Shown piece by piece: positions 8,175-16,842 of a stretch of 64,000 nt of DNA. The translations under genes were made by a program, and so were the position numbers. Location of the stretch: assembly GCF_000374445.1 (NCBI RefSeq), contig NZ_KB894435.1:24108-88107 (forward strand), written 5' to 3'. The stretch's first letter is position 1, and each line of letters opens with the position of its first letter. Below the pieces are notes generated by a model. It was not told the DNA's origin and did no database searches. It worked only from the letters and a program-made list of their open reading frames with translations. The DNA is from Actinokineospora enzanensis DSM 44649. GTDB lineage: Bacteria; Actinomycetota; Actinomycetes; Mycobacteriales; Pseudonocardiaceae.

Positions 8175-8789
8175 TCAAAGACATGTTTCCCAACGTTCAC
8201 CCCGGCGCATCCACAGTGGACGGGTGACCGGGCTCGCCTCGGTGGGGTCGAACAGCACCGGGGCCGGGGTGACGTGGACCAGCAGCGCCTCGTGGTAGAC
8301 CTCGTGGTCGGACAATATCCAGTCGTGCGGATATCCCGCCGTGCGCCAACGGGCGCGCCAGAGCGTGGTTTCCTCCGGCGCGGCGCGTTCGACCAGTTGG
8401 ACGCGGTCGACGCGCAGGCCCCGTTCGGTGAGCAGCTCGGCGGCCAGACAGGCGAGCACGCCGCAGTCCAGGGTGCGGGTGGTGGGGATGTCGCACCAGG
8501 CCAGCGGCCAGGGGTTGGGGCCCCAGGCGAAGTAGCGGAACAACCAGTCCAGGCCGAAGGTCGTGACGTCCGCCCGCCGGGCGGGGGTGGCGCAGGCGCG
8601 GTCGTGCGCCAGCAGCCAGGAGCGGACGTCGGCGCAGGGCGGGCAGGAGTGGTGCGTGGTGAGGCGGGCAGGTGGGTGGGTAGGTACAACAGCAGGTGGG
8701 TGGGTAGGTACAACAGCAGGTGGGTGGGTGGGTACAACAGCGGGTGGGTGCGTAAATGTGACAGCGGACGGGTGCGCTGGGGAGATCAC
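8175..8789 (-). CDS. Small protein with His-Pro-Pro repeats and a putative Cys-His-Asp catalytic domain
   Basis: A 204-residue protein of no family I can name. Residues 13-41 are tandem HPPAVVPT octapeptides, a flexible Pro-rich linker. A CPPC motif follows at 49-52. The C-terminal domain has D-C109-G, H166 in EVYHEALLV and D181 in LFDPTEAS, an order and spacing like the Cys-His-Asp triads of transglutaminase-like or papain-like enzymes, where the Asp sits in a DPT motif. This suggests an acyl or amide transfer or hydrolysis step, by inference only. The GTG start overlaps the TGA of the ATP-grasp/decarboxylase gene (GTGA), so the two proteins should be made together. There is no signal peptide. 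Confidence 0.72.
   Translation of the reverse strand: MISPAHPSAVTFTHPPAVVPTHPPAVVPTHPPAVVPTHPPARLTTHHSCPPCADVRSWLLAHDRACATPARRADVTTFGLDWLFRYFAWGPNPWPLAWCDIPTTRTLDCGVLACLAAELLTERGLRVDRVQLVERAAPEETTLWRARWRTAGYPHDWILSDHEVYHEALLVHVTPAPVLFDPTEASPVTRPLWMRRGERWETCL
8670..8765 (-). repeat. 24-bp in-frame minisatellite (about 4 copies)
   Basis: Units at 8670-8693, 8694-8717 and 8718-8741 are identical or differ by one base; a fourth at 8742-8765 is diverged. Each unit encodes one HPPAVVPT octapeptide near the N-terminus of the small protein. Near-identity at DNA level indicates recent expansion by slippage. Confidence 0.92.
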
Positions 8790-11056
8790 GGGCGCACCCC
8801 GAAGCGGTAGCTCATGCCCGCGTCGTACGCGCCCGCGTCCAGGAACAGGACGTGGTCCCCGGGGGCCAGCGCGGCGGGCAGGGCGACGCCCTCGCGCGGC
8901 TGGTCGTGCTCCATGCACAGCCTGCCCAGGATCACCTCGTCGCCGGGGCCAAGGCGCCGCCAGGACCCGCCCCGGCGGCGCCACAGCACCCGGTGCGGGT
9001 GGGTGACCCAGTCGGGCAGCTCGGCGACCGAGGCGTCCACCACGGCAGCCCGGCCGGACGGGTCCTCGCGCACGTCCAGGACCGTGGCGAACACCGCCAT
9101 GGCCCGCTCCACCAGGAACTTCCCCGGCTCGAACAGGATCTCCTCCAGCGGGCCCAGCTCGCGGACCGCGACCCGGGCGGCGCGGCCGAGCAGGCCGCCG
9201 AGCACCGCGCGGGAGGTGCCGGGTACCCAGCCGCCGCCCAGGTCGACGCAGCTCACGCGGGTGTCGGTGCGGGCGCACAGGTCGGCGGCGACGGTGATGG
9301 CCGCGGTGAACTCGCGCAGCCACACCCGGGGGCCGATGCGGCTGGCGGCGTGGTGGAAGTGCAGGCCGAGGCGCGACACGGCGGCGGCACGCAGCGCGTC
9401 GGCGACCCGCCGGTAGGTGACCGGGTGGGTGACGTCGACGCCGAAGCGGGAGGTCAGGTCGCTGGGGGCGAGCCGCAGGCCGAGCACGTCGGTGTGCACC
9501 AGGCCGCGGCCGACCAGGTCGACGGTGCGCTCCAGGTCGGTGAGCGAGTCGCAGAACACGGCGCCGAACTTGGTGGGGCCGCCGTCGAAGCGCCACCACT
9601 TGGCCGGGCCGGTGAGCACCACGTGGTCGGCCGGGAACCCGGCGTCCGCGCAGAACGCGGCCTCGGACTGGGAGATCACCTCGACCAGCGCGCCGCGCCG
9701 CAGCACGGTGTCCAGGACGCGCCGGTCCGGGTTCGTCTTGACCGAGTAGGCGAAGCGGGTGCGGACGCCGGTCGCGTGCGTGACGTCCTGGCACACGCCG
9801 GTCAGTACGTCCATCGCGCGGCGCAGCGCCCCCGGGAACAGCACGCGCGCGGGTGAGACGCCCGGGTCGACCGGCAGCGCGGCGGCGACGTCGCGCGCGG
9901 TCTCTTCATCCGGTTCGCCGGTTTCCGCGTGCGGGACCGGGGTGACCAGCCGCCGGGCGAGGACCGGCATCTCCGACGGGTGCTTCCCGCTGGCGGGCAC
10001 CGGCGGTGTCACACGGGCGGCGGCGGTGAGCACGGCGGCGGTGCGCGGGGTCACCGGGATCTCCTCCACGGTCCGGACGAACCCGCTCGCGTACGCCTTC
10101 TCCTTGCCCTGCTGGGTGATCCCGGTCGCGGCGGCCACGAGCCGGGCGGGCAGGTTGGCGCCGGTGAGTGTCGCGCCGTGCACCCATGCCGGGAAGCGCG
10201 GGTTCACCTCCAGCAGATAGCGCTCCCCGGTCCGGGTGTCGCGCACGATCTCGACCTCTCCCCCGCCGGTCCATCGCGTGGCGCGCGCGAACTCCGTCAC
10301 GCGGCGCAGTCCGTCCGCCCGCACCGGTTCGACGGTTCCCGCCCAGGTCTTGCCTTCCTCGGTCACCATCGTCTTGCGCATGGCGCGCGCGCCCAGCAGT
10401 TCACCGTCGAGCGCGGCGAACACCACCGATTCCTCCACTCCGGCGATGTGCCGTTGCACCAACACGTCCTCGTCCCCCCAGGTGGCGCGGATATGCCCCA
10501 GAGCGTTGAACAACTCCACGCGCGTTGTGGCGAATACCGCCTGATAGCGCGACCCCTTCACCCACACCTGCCAGCCGTGCGCGGCCGCGAACTCCGCGGC
10601 TTCCTCGATCCCACCGACCCGTCGGTACTCCGGCACGGACAGGCCGAGCAGTTCCGCGGCACCCACCCCGGGTTTGACCACGAGCGCGAACGCGGCCGCG
10701 GGGGGCAGCAACAGCGCGGGGTGTCCGGGGTGGTGGGTGGCGAGCAGTCCGGCCTCCAGGTCCAGTCCCGGCAGGAACACCGCCCCCGAGGACTCCACGA
10801 TGGACACCAGACCCGAGCACAGCCCCGCCAGGTCCGCGGTGTCCCAGCCGGGTCTGATGTGCACGCGGTCGAACACGGTGGCGCTCAGGCCGGTGGCGCG
10901 CGGCGAGTAGTCCAACGCCGAGAGCCACAGCCGCGGCCACGCCAGCCTCAGCGACCGTGCCAGGCCCAGCCCCGGCGACGGATTGGGTCCACTATGGACT
11001 CCGGACAGCACGACCGCGGGCAACCCGCGCGGTGCGGCGGACACGGTGCCAGACAA
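8786..11056 (-). CDS. ATP-grasp ligase fused to a PLP-dependent (fold III) decarboxylase
   Basis: A 756-residue two-domain protein. The N-terminal ATP-grasp domain (about 65-315) has Lys167 in VWVKGSR and the metal-binding block LLEVNPRFPAW (281-291). The C-terminal domain (about 395-756) is of the ornithine/diaminopimelate decarboxylase type: PLP lysine K440 in FAYSVKTNPD, His567 in GLHFHHAAS, GGG 607-609, EPGK 643-646, C714-D718 and Tyr744 in DAGAYDAGM, so all expected active-site residues are present. ATP-grasp enzymes join a carboxylate to an amine or thiol via acyl phosphate; the partner would decarboxylate an amino acid or aminoacyl adduct. The TTG start has GAGAGGA just upstream, 9 bases after the radical SAM stop. 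A later in-frame GTG has no ribosome site. The substrate is unknown. Confidence 0.85.
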   Translation of the reverse strand: MSGTVSAAPRGLPAVVLSGVHSGPNPSPGLGLARSLRLAWPRLWLSALDYSPRATGLSATVFDRVHIRPGWDTADLAGLCSGLVSIVESSGAVFLPGLDLEAGLLATHHPGHPALLLPPAAAFALVVKPGVGAAELLGLSVPEYRRVGGIEEAAEFAAAHGWQVWVKGSRYQAVFATTRVELFNALGHIRATWGDEDVLVQRHIAGVEESVVFAALDGELLGARAMRKTMVTEEGKTWAGTVEPVRADGLRRVTEFARATRWTGGGEVEIVRDTRTGERYLLEVNPRFPAWVHGATLTGANLPARLVAAATGITQQGKEKAYASGFVRTVEEIPVTPRTAAVLTAAARVTPPVPASGKHPSEMPVLARRLVTPVPHAETGEPDEETARDVAAALPVDPGVSPARVLFPGALRRAMDVLTGVCQDVTHATGVRTRFAYSVKTNPDRRVLDTVLRRGALVEVISQSEAAFCADAGFPADHVVLTGPAKWWRFDGGPTKFGAVFCDSLTDLERTVDLVGRGLVHTDVLGLRLAPSDLTSRFGVDVTHPVTYRRVADALRAAAVSRLGLHFHHAASRIGPRVWLREFTAAITVAADLCARTDTRVSCVDLGGGWVPGTSRAVLGGLLGRAARVAVRELGPLEEILFEPGKFLVERAMAVFATVLDVREDPSGRAAVVDASVAELPDWVTHPHRVLWRRRGGSWRRLGPGDEVILGRLCMEHDQPREGVALPAALAPGDHVLFLDAGAYDAGMSYRFGVRP

Positions 11057-11065
11057 GGCGTCCTC

Positions 11066-12373
11066 TCACTGCCCCAGGGCGAAGTAGGCGGCCAGGCGCG
11101 CGTCCTCGCGCACCCGCAGCTCCGACCACAGCGCCTCGTACTCGGGGCGCGGCAGCTCGGAGTAACCGTCGTTGTGGTCGGAGTAGTCCTGGAAGGCGGT
11201 CGCGCTCAGCTCGGCCGCGGACATCCGGGCGCGACCCGCCGCGACCGCGCCGCGCTCGCCGAGCGGCGTGCGCGGCAGCGGGTAGTAGCGGTAGGCGTCG
11301 AAGGCGAGCCGGGGCACGGCGTCGATCAGCGCCAGGGTCTCGCGGGCCTGCGCGGCGCCCTCCCCCGGCCAGCCGATGCCGATCGAGGCGCGGATCACGA
11401 ACCCCAGGTCCATGGCCCGGTTGAGCACCTCGGCAGGCGGCCGCCGCAGCGACCCCTTGGCCAGCCTGCCGCGGGTGGCCGCGGCGGCCGACTCGACGCC
11501 GACGTAGAGGGCGCGGAACCCGGCCCGGTGCATCGTCGCGAGCAGGTCCGGATAGCGGTCCAGATCGGTCAGCTGCGCGTCGCAACCGAACCGGAATGGA
11601 CTGCCTTCGGCGATCTGGCGCGCGCAGAAGTCGCGAACCCGGACCTGTCTCGCGTCGATGAAACAATCGTCTACGAAGTAGAACCCACGTGCGCCGGTGA
11701 CGTCATTGAGCGTGTGCAGATCCACGTGCAGTTTCGGCGCCGACACATACCGGAAGCGCGCGCCCGGGTACTGGGCGTTGAGATAGCAGAATGTGCAGCG
11801 GCGAGTGCAGCCACGCGCGGAGGCGACGTGCAGTCCGGGCACGCCCATGTTCGGCCAGTACCTGCCCGGACTCACGTAGTCGGACAACTCCGGCCACCAG
11901 CTCGGCACACCGACCTCGTCCAGGTCGGGTGGCTCGTGTCCCTCGATGAGCCCGGCGGGCCGGGGGCGGGCGGCCAGCCAGGACACCAGCGCCTGCTCGC
12001 CGTCGCCGCGGAACAACGCCGACACACCGCGCCAGATCGGGGCTTCCGGGTCGGGGAACGTGCTGACCAGCGGTCCGCCCGCGACCACGGGCAGGTCCGG
12101 GTCGACCGCGGTCAGGTGGTCGACGGCGGCCCGGAACCGGCGGGCGCCGACGCCCTGCTTGGCGGTCAGCCCGACCACCGTGGGCCGGGTGTCCGCGAGC
12201 GCGGCGTCCAGGCTCGCGGCGAGGTCGGCGCCGTTGAGGTCGAGCGCGCGCACCTCGTGCCCGGCGGCGCGCAGCGCGGCACCCAGGCACAACACGCCCC
12301 ACGGCGGAAATGCGACGGGATTGCCGTCGTCGTGGATCCCCGGGTGCGCTAGCAGAACCCGCTCACGGTCCAT
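11066..12373 (-). CDS. B12-binding-type radical SAM protein
   Basis: A 435-residue protein. The N-terminal Rossmann-like region (1-180) resembles the cobalamin-binding domain of B12-dependent radical SAM enzymes (GVLCLGAALRAAGHEVRALD, VVGLTAKQG, VVAGGPLVSTFPD), though the DxHxxG base-off motif is not evident. The radical SAM cluster motif is C189-x3-C193-x2-C196 (GCTRRCTFCYLN), followed by FYFVDDCF and YVGVES strands. Such enzymes methylate unactivated carbons or rearrange substrates. The ATG at 12373 is chosen because AAGGGAG lies just upstream; an upstream in-frame start lacks a site. It leads the three-gene cluster and is divergent from the repair gene. Confidence 0.86.
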   Translation of the reverse strand: MDRERVLLAHPGIHDDGNPVAFPPWGVLCLGAALRAAGHEVRALDLNGADLAASLDAALADTRPTVVGLTAKQGVGARRFRAAVDHLTAVDPDLPVVAGGPLVSTFPDPEAPIWRGVSALFRGDGEQALVSWLAARPRPAGLIEGHEPPDLDEVGVPSWWPELSDYVSPGRYWPNMGVPGLHVASARGCTRRCTFCYLNAQYPGARFRYVSAPKLHVDLHTLNDVTGARGFYFVDDCFIDARQVRVRDFCARQIAEGSPFRFGCDAQLTDLDRYPDLLATMHRAGFRALYVGVESAAAATRGRLAKGSLRRPPAEVLNRAMDLGFVIRASIGIGWPGEGAAQARETLALIDAVPRLAFDAYRYYPLPRTPLGERGAVAAGRARMSAAELSATAFQDYSDHNDGYSELPRPEYEALWSELRVREDARLAAYFALGQ

Positions 12374-12682
12374 GCGACTCCCTTCACCACATCGCGCATC
12401 GGGGGCGGGCAGACCCCTGTTACCCATTCCGTAACCCTGTACTCGATCCGGTGACACCCTCGATCACACGTTGTCATCGGGTATTGCGGTCGACGACGGG
12501 AACCATTTCGGGAACCGCCGCCGAAGCCTGACCGGGTGTGACGGGAATGCGTCATGCCACTGGGCCGAAAGGGTATTCCCGGCCCGCGGCGATCATCGTT
12601 CGCAGCGGACGCCCACCGGGAGTCGACCATCGTGTCGTTTTCTCGCTGGTACGGGCCGCCCGCGCGAGCGATGCTGGACGTC
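12374..12682. promoter_or_regulatory. Divergent promoter region, with inverted repeat GTTAC-N7-GTAAC
   Basis: About 310 bases between the radical SAM gene (leftward) and the Ada-AlkA gene (rightward). The inverted repeat GTTAC/GTAAC at 12419-12435 is about 46 bases upstream of the radical SAM start, a plausible operator position. No gene is supported here; the frame upstream of the AlkA start lacks a ribosome site and conserved residues. Confidence 0.4.
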
Positions 12683-14143
12683 ATGCACTCCGACACCGAA
12701 CGGTGCGTCCGCGCCGTCCAGTCCAAGGACGCGCGGTTCGACGGCTGGTTCTTCACCGCCGTGCTCACGACCCGGATCTACTGCAGGCCGAGCTGCCCCG
12801 TGGTGCCGCCCAAGCCGCACAACATGCGGTTCTACCCGAGCGCGGCCGCCGCGCAGCAGGCCGGTTTCCGGGCGTGCAAGCGGTGCAGGCCGGATGCCAC
12901 GCCCGGCTCGCCGCAGTGGAACGAGCGCGCCGACCTGGTCGGCCGGGCCATGCGGCTGATCGCCGACGGCGTGGTGGACCACGGCGGGGTGCCCGCGCTG
13001 GCCGCCCGGCTGGGCTACAGCGTGCGCCAGGTCGAGCGGCAGCTGCGCGCGGAGCTGGGCGCCGGTCCGCTGGCCCTGGCGCGGGCCCAGCGCGCACAGA
13101 CCGCCCGGGTGCTGATCGAGACCAGCGCGCTGCCGATGACCGAGGTGGCCATGGCCGCGGGGTTCGGCAGCATCCGCACGTTCAACGACACGGTCCGCGA
13201 GGTGTTCGCCCTCTCCCCCACCGACCTGCGCAGACGCTCGGCGGGCCGGGACCGGCCGACGATCGGCGAGCTGTCCGTGCGGCTGCCGTTCCGGGCGCCG
13301 CTGTGCCCGGACAACCTGTTCGGCCACCTCGCCGCCACCGCCGTGCCCGGGGTCGAGGAGTGGCGGGACGGCGCCTACCGCCGCACCCTGCGCCTGCCGC
13401 ACGGGCACGGCGTGGTGGGCCTGCGGCCGCTGCCCGAGCACATCCGCTGCGACCTCGCCCTGACCGACCTGCGGGACCTGTCGGTGGCGATCAGCCGGTG
13501 CAGGCGGCTGCTCGACCTGGACGCCGACCCGGTCGCGGTGGACGAGCTGCTGGCCCAGGACCCGGCGCTGACCGCGCTGGTGGCCAAGAACCCGGGCAGG
13601 CGGGTGCCGCGCACGGTCGACGGCGCGGAGCTGGCCGTGCGCGCGGTGCTCGGCCAGCAGGTGTCCACCCAGGCCGCGCGTACGCACGCGGGCAGGCTGG
13701 TCGAGGCGCACGGCGAGCCCGTCGCCGACCCCGGCGGCGGCCTGACCCACCTGTTCCCGGAGACGGCCGCGCTCGCCGAGCTGGACCCCGAGCGGCTGGC
13801 CCTGCCGCGCAGCCGCCGCACCACCCTGACCGGCCTGGTCGCCGCGCTGCCCCGGATCGACCTGTCCCCCGGCGGCGACCGGCAGGCCGCCCGCGACGAC
13901 CTGCTCGCGCTGCCCGGCATCGGCCCGTGGACAGTGGAGACGGTGGCCATGCGCGCGCTCGGCGACCCCGACGCGTTCCTGGCCAACGACCTGGGCATCC
14001 GCCTCGCCGCCGAGCACCTGGGCCTGCCCACCACCCCCGCCGGGCTCACCGCCCGCGCGGCGGCCTGGCGGCCCTGGCGCGCCTACGCCGTGCAGTACCT
14101 GTGGGCGACGAGCGACCACCCCATCAACATCCTGCCCGTCTGA
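12683..14143 (+). CDS. Ada-AlkA fusion: DNA-3-methyladenine glycosylase with Ada metal-binding and AraC domains
   Basis: A 486-residue fusion. The Ada N-terminal zinc/methyl-phosphotriester domain has the Cys set in RIYCRPSCP and CKRCRP. An AraC-type helix-turn-helix follows (LAARLGYSVRQVERQLRAELG, then TEVAMAAGFGSIRTFN). The C-terminal half is an AlkA-like helix-hairpin-helix glycosylase, with LPGIGPWTVETVAMRALGDPDAF carrying the HhH loop and catalytic Asp. It removes alkylated bases and probably activates the adaptive response when methylated. The ATG at 12683 matches the usual MHxDTERCVRAVQ beginning. It is followed 22 bases later by the Ogt gene, so both repair enzymes form one operon. 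Confidence 0.93.
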   Translation: MHSDTERCVRAVQSKDARFDGWFFTAVLTTRIYCRPSCPVVPPKPHNMRFYPSAAAAQQAGFRACKRCRPDATPGSPQWNERADLVGRAMRLIADGVVDHGGVPALAARLGYSVRQVERQLRAELGAGPLALARAQRAQTARVLIETSALPMTEVAMAAGFGSIRTFNDTVREVFALSPTDLRRRSAGRDRPTIGELSVRLPFRAPLCPDNLFGHLAATAVPGVEEWRDGAYRRTLRLPHGHGVVGLRPLPEHIRCDLALTDLRDLSVAISRCRRLLDLDADPVAVDELLAQDPALTALVAKNPGRRVPRTVDGAELAVRAVLGQQVSTQAARTHAGRLVEAHGEPVADPGGGLTHLFPETAALAELDPERLALPRSRRTTLTGLVAALPRIDLSPGGDRQAARDDLLALPGIGPWTVETVAMRALGDPDAFLANDLGIRLAAEHLGLPTTPAGLTARAAAWRPWRAYAVQYLWATSDHPINILPV

Positions 14144-14165
14144 ACCATCTGTCGAAAGGAAGCCA

Positions 14166-14687
14166 GTGACCACCCCCGTCCGGCTCGCCGAGCCCGGCCC
14201 CGGTCCCACCCGCTACACCACCGTCGGGTCCGTCATCGGCGAGCTGCTGCTGACCGGCGACGGCACGTCCCTGACCGGCGTCTACATGGGCCTCGACCAC
14301 CGGCACTTCACCGGCATCGGCGCCGACTGGGTGCCCGACCCGGCCCCGTTCCGCGCGGTCGCGGCCCAGCTGGCCGCCTACCTGGCGGGCGAGCTGCGCG
14401 AGTTCGACCTGCCGCTGGCGCCGCGCGGCACACCGTTCCAGCGCGAGGTGTGGACGGCACTGACCACCATCCCGTGGGGACACACCACCACCTACGGCTC
14501 GCTCGCCCACCGGCTGGGTCGCCCGACCGGGTCACGCGCGGTCGGCATGGCCAACGGCCGCAACCCGGTCTCGATCGTCATCCCCTGCCACCGGGTCATC
14601 GGCGCCGACGGCTCGCTCACCGGCTACGGCGGCGGCCTGCCGCGCAAACGCCACCTGCTGGCGCTGGAGGGACTCACGCTCGTGTGA
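14166..14687 (+). CDS. ogt: Methylated-DNA--protein-cysteine methyltransferase
   Basis: A 173-residue suicide repair enzyme that moves the methyl group of O6-methylguanine to its own cysteine. The active-site block NPVSIVIPCHRVIGADGSLTGY and the helix-turn-helix region TTIPWGHTTTYGSLAHRLGRP are intact. The GTG start is preceded by GAAAGGA at good spacing. It is second in the operon with the Ada-AlkA fusion, which likely regulates it. Confidence 0.94.
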   Translation: MTTPVRLAEPGPGPTRYTTVGSVIGELLLTGDGTSLTGVYMGLDHRHFTGIGADWVPDPAPFRAVAAQLAAYLAGELREFDLPLAPRGTPFQREVWTALTTIPWGHTTTYGSLAHRLGRPTGSRAVGMANGRNPVSIVIPCHRVIGADGSLTGYGGGLPRKRHLLALEGLTLV

Positions 14688-14756
14688 ACCCACGCACGGA
14701 CACGCGGTACACGGGCCCGCATCGGGTACGCCCCTCTGCGACGGAGGGAGGTCCCG

Positions 14757-15860
14757 GTGTCCGAGACCTGGACGCGGACCGCGACCGCGCTCGCGGTCTA
14801 CGCGGTGTTCCTGCTGGTCGAGCGGCTCGCCCTGCGCGCGGTGCGCGGGCTGGGCAGACGCGCGGTGGTGCTGTCGTCGCTGTCGGAGCACACCCGCGCG
14901 CCGCTGCGCTGGTTCATGGCGGCGGTGGTGCTGTGGTCGACCGTGCGGGAGGTGCTGCCGCACGCGCTCGACCACCTGCTGTCGTTGGCGTTGATCGCCA
15001 CCGGCGCGTGGCTGCTGGCCGGGACTCTGGTGTCGGTAGAGCACACTGTGCTGTCGCGGCTGCGGGTGAACGAGCGGGACAACCGGCACGCGCGCCGCAT
15101 GCAGACCCAGATCACCCTGGTCCGCAGGGTGACCGTGGCGGCGGTCGCCGCGCTGGCGTTCGCCGCGATGCTGATGACGTTCCCGGCGGCGCGCACGGCG
15201 GGCACCAGCCTGCTGGCCTCGGCGGGGGTCATCGGTGCGATCGCCGCGTTGGCCGCGCAGTCCCTGCTGGGCAACGTGTTCGCCGGGCTGCAGATCGCGT
15301 TCAGCGACGCGATCCGGTTGGACGACGTGGTCATCGTGGAGGGTGAGTGGGGGCGGATCGAGGACATCACGCTCACCTACCTGGTCGTGCACATCTGGGA
15401 CGACCGGCGGCTGGTGATCCCGACCGCGCGGTTCATGTCCCACCCGTTCGAGAACTGGACCCGCCGCGAGGCCGCGCTACTCGGCACAGTGGAACTCGAT
15501 GTGGACTGGGCGATGCCCGTGGACCGGATGCGCGCGGAGCTGCGGCGGATCGTGGAGGACAACACGGAACTGTGGGACGGCCGGGTGTGTGTCCTGCAGG
15601 TGACCGAGGCGGTGCACGGCATGGTCCGCGTGCGGGCGTTGATGAGCGCGGCGGACGCGCCGACGTTGTTCGACCTGCGTTGTCTGGTGCGGGAACGGTT
15701 GGTGGCGTGGACAACCAGCGAACACCCCTACGCGGTTCCCCGCCTGCGCACCGAACCCGTCGGGCACGGTCCGCGCCACCACGAGGAGGCCGAACCGGAC
15801 CGGTTGTTCGGCGACACCCCGGACGGGCGTAAACGAGTTCACGCGTTCAGCGATCACTGA
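14757..15860 (+). CDS. Mechanosensitive ion channel family protein (MscS-type)
   Basis: A 367-residue membrane protein. Four or more hydrophobic segments lie in residues about 8-170. The pore-lining TM3-like helix is LLASAGVIGAIAALAAQSLLGNVFAGLQIAFSD, followed by the MscS beta domain (IRLDDVVIVEGEWGRIEDITLTYL), with WDDRRLVIPTARF and the C-terminal alpha/beta domain. It releases solutes on hypo-osmotic shock or serves signalling. The GTG start has GGAGGG upstream. The C-terminus is hydrophilic and His/Glu-rich. Confidence 0.9.
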   Translation: MSETWTRTATALAVYAVFLLVERLALRAVRGLGRRAVVLSSLSEHTRAPLRWFMAAVVLWSTVREVLPHALDHLLSLALIATGAWLLAGTLVSVEHTVLSRLRVNERDNRHARRMQTQITLVRRVTVAAVAALAFAAMLMTFPAARTAGTSLLASAGVIGAIAALAAQSLLGNVFAGLQIAFSDAIRLDDVVIVEGEWGRIEDITLTYLVVHIWDDRRLVIPTARFMSHPFENWTRREAALLGTVELDVDWAMPVDRMRAELRRIVEDNTELWDGRVCVLQVTEAVHGMVRVRALMSAADAPTLFDLRCLVRERLVAWTTSEHPYAVPRLRTEPVGHGPRHHEEAEPDRLFGDTPDGRKRVHAFSDH

Positions 15861-15873
15861 TACAACCGTCCAC

Positions 15874-16833
15874 ATGCCCTACACCCATGCGAGTCCCCAC
15901 AATGAAGGCATGCTCGACGTCGGCCAGGGCAACCGGATCCACTGGTCGGAAGTCGGGAATCCCCAGGGCAAACCGGCGCTGGTCGTGCACGGCGGTCCCG
16001 GCAGCGGCGCCAACCCTCGCAGCGCGGAGTTCTTCGACCCCGCGCGCTACCGCGTGATCTCCTACGACCAGCGCGGCTGCGGGCGCAGCACCCCGCACGC
16101 GAGCGACCCGGCCACCGATCTGGCGCACAACACCACCCACCACCTCATCGCCGACATGGAGCTGCTCCGCGAGCACCTGGGTGTCGACCGCTGGCTGGTG
16201 TCCGGCGGCTCCTGGGGTTCCACGCTCGCGCTCGCCTACGCGCAGGCGCACCCGGCGCGGGTCAGCGAGATCGTGCTGTCCGGCGCCACCACCACGTGCC
16301 GCCGCGAGGTGGAGTGGATCACCGGCGGCGTCGGCCGGTTCTTCCCGGAGGCCCTGGAACGATTCCGCGCGGGCGTGCCGGAGTCCCTGGGCGACCACGG
16401 CGACAACATCGCGGGCGCGTACGCGCGGCTCATGAACGACCCCGACCCTGCGGTGCGCGAGAAGGCGATCGACGACTGGACCGCCTGGGAGGACACGGTC
16501 ATCTCCCTGGAACCGAACGGGGACCCGGCCGCCTACAGCGCCCGCCCGCGCGACGACCTGCGCGCGATGGTCCGGCTGGTGACCCACTACTGGGGCGCGG
16601 CGGCGTTTCTGGGAGAGGACCAGATCCTGCGCGAGGCGCACCGGCTCGCGGGTATCCCGGGCGTGATCCTGCACGGCAGACACGACCTGGGCGGGCCCGT
16701 GGAGGTGGCCTGGAACCTGGCGAGGGCCTGGCCGGACGCGGAGCTGATCGTCGTCGAGGACTCCGGACACACCGGCAGCGACGAGTTCCATCGGCGCAAG
16801 CAGGAGGTCATGGACCGCTTCGCGGACCGCTGA
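15874..16833 (+). CDS. pip: Proline iminopeptidase (alpha/beta hydrolase, S33 family)
   Basis: A 319-residue cytoplasmic peptidase that removes N-terminal proline. The oxyanion motif HGGPGSG, the DQRGCGRSTPH segment and the nucleophile elbow GGSWGSTLA are diagnostic for prolyl aminopeptidases, and the late HGRHD and SGHTGSD supply the acid and the base. The start at 15874 keeps the typical N-terminus ending in GMLDVG; a ribosome site is weak. The gene is convergent with the ATPase gene that ends 10 bases away. Confidence 0.93.
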   Translation: MPYTHASPHNEGMLDVGQGNRIHWSEVGNPQGKPALVVHGGPGSGANPRSAEFFDPARYRVISYDQRGCGRSTPHASDPATDLAHNTTHHLIADMELLREHLGVDRWLVSGGSWGSTLALAYAQAHPARVSEIVLSGATTTCRREVEWITGGVGRFFPEALERFRAGVPESLGDHGDNIAGAYARLMNDPDPAVREKAIDDWTAWEDTVISLEPNGDPAAYSARPRDDLRAMVRLVTHYWGAAAFLGEDQILREAHRLAGIPGVILHGRHDLGGPVEVAWNLARAWPDAELIVVEDSGHTGSDEFHRRKQEVMDRFADR

Positions 16834-16842
16834 CCCGGAGTC

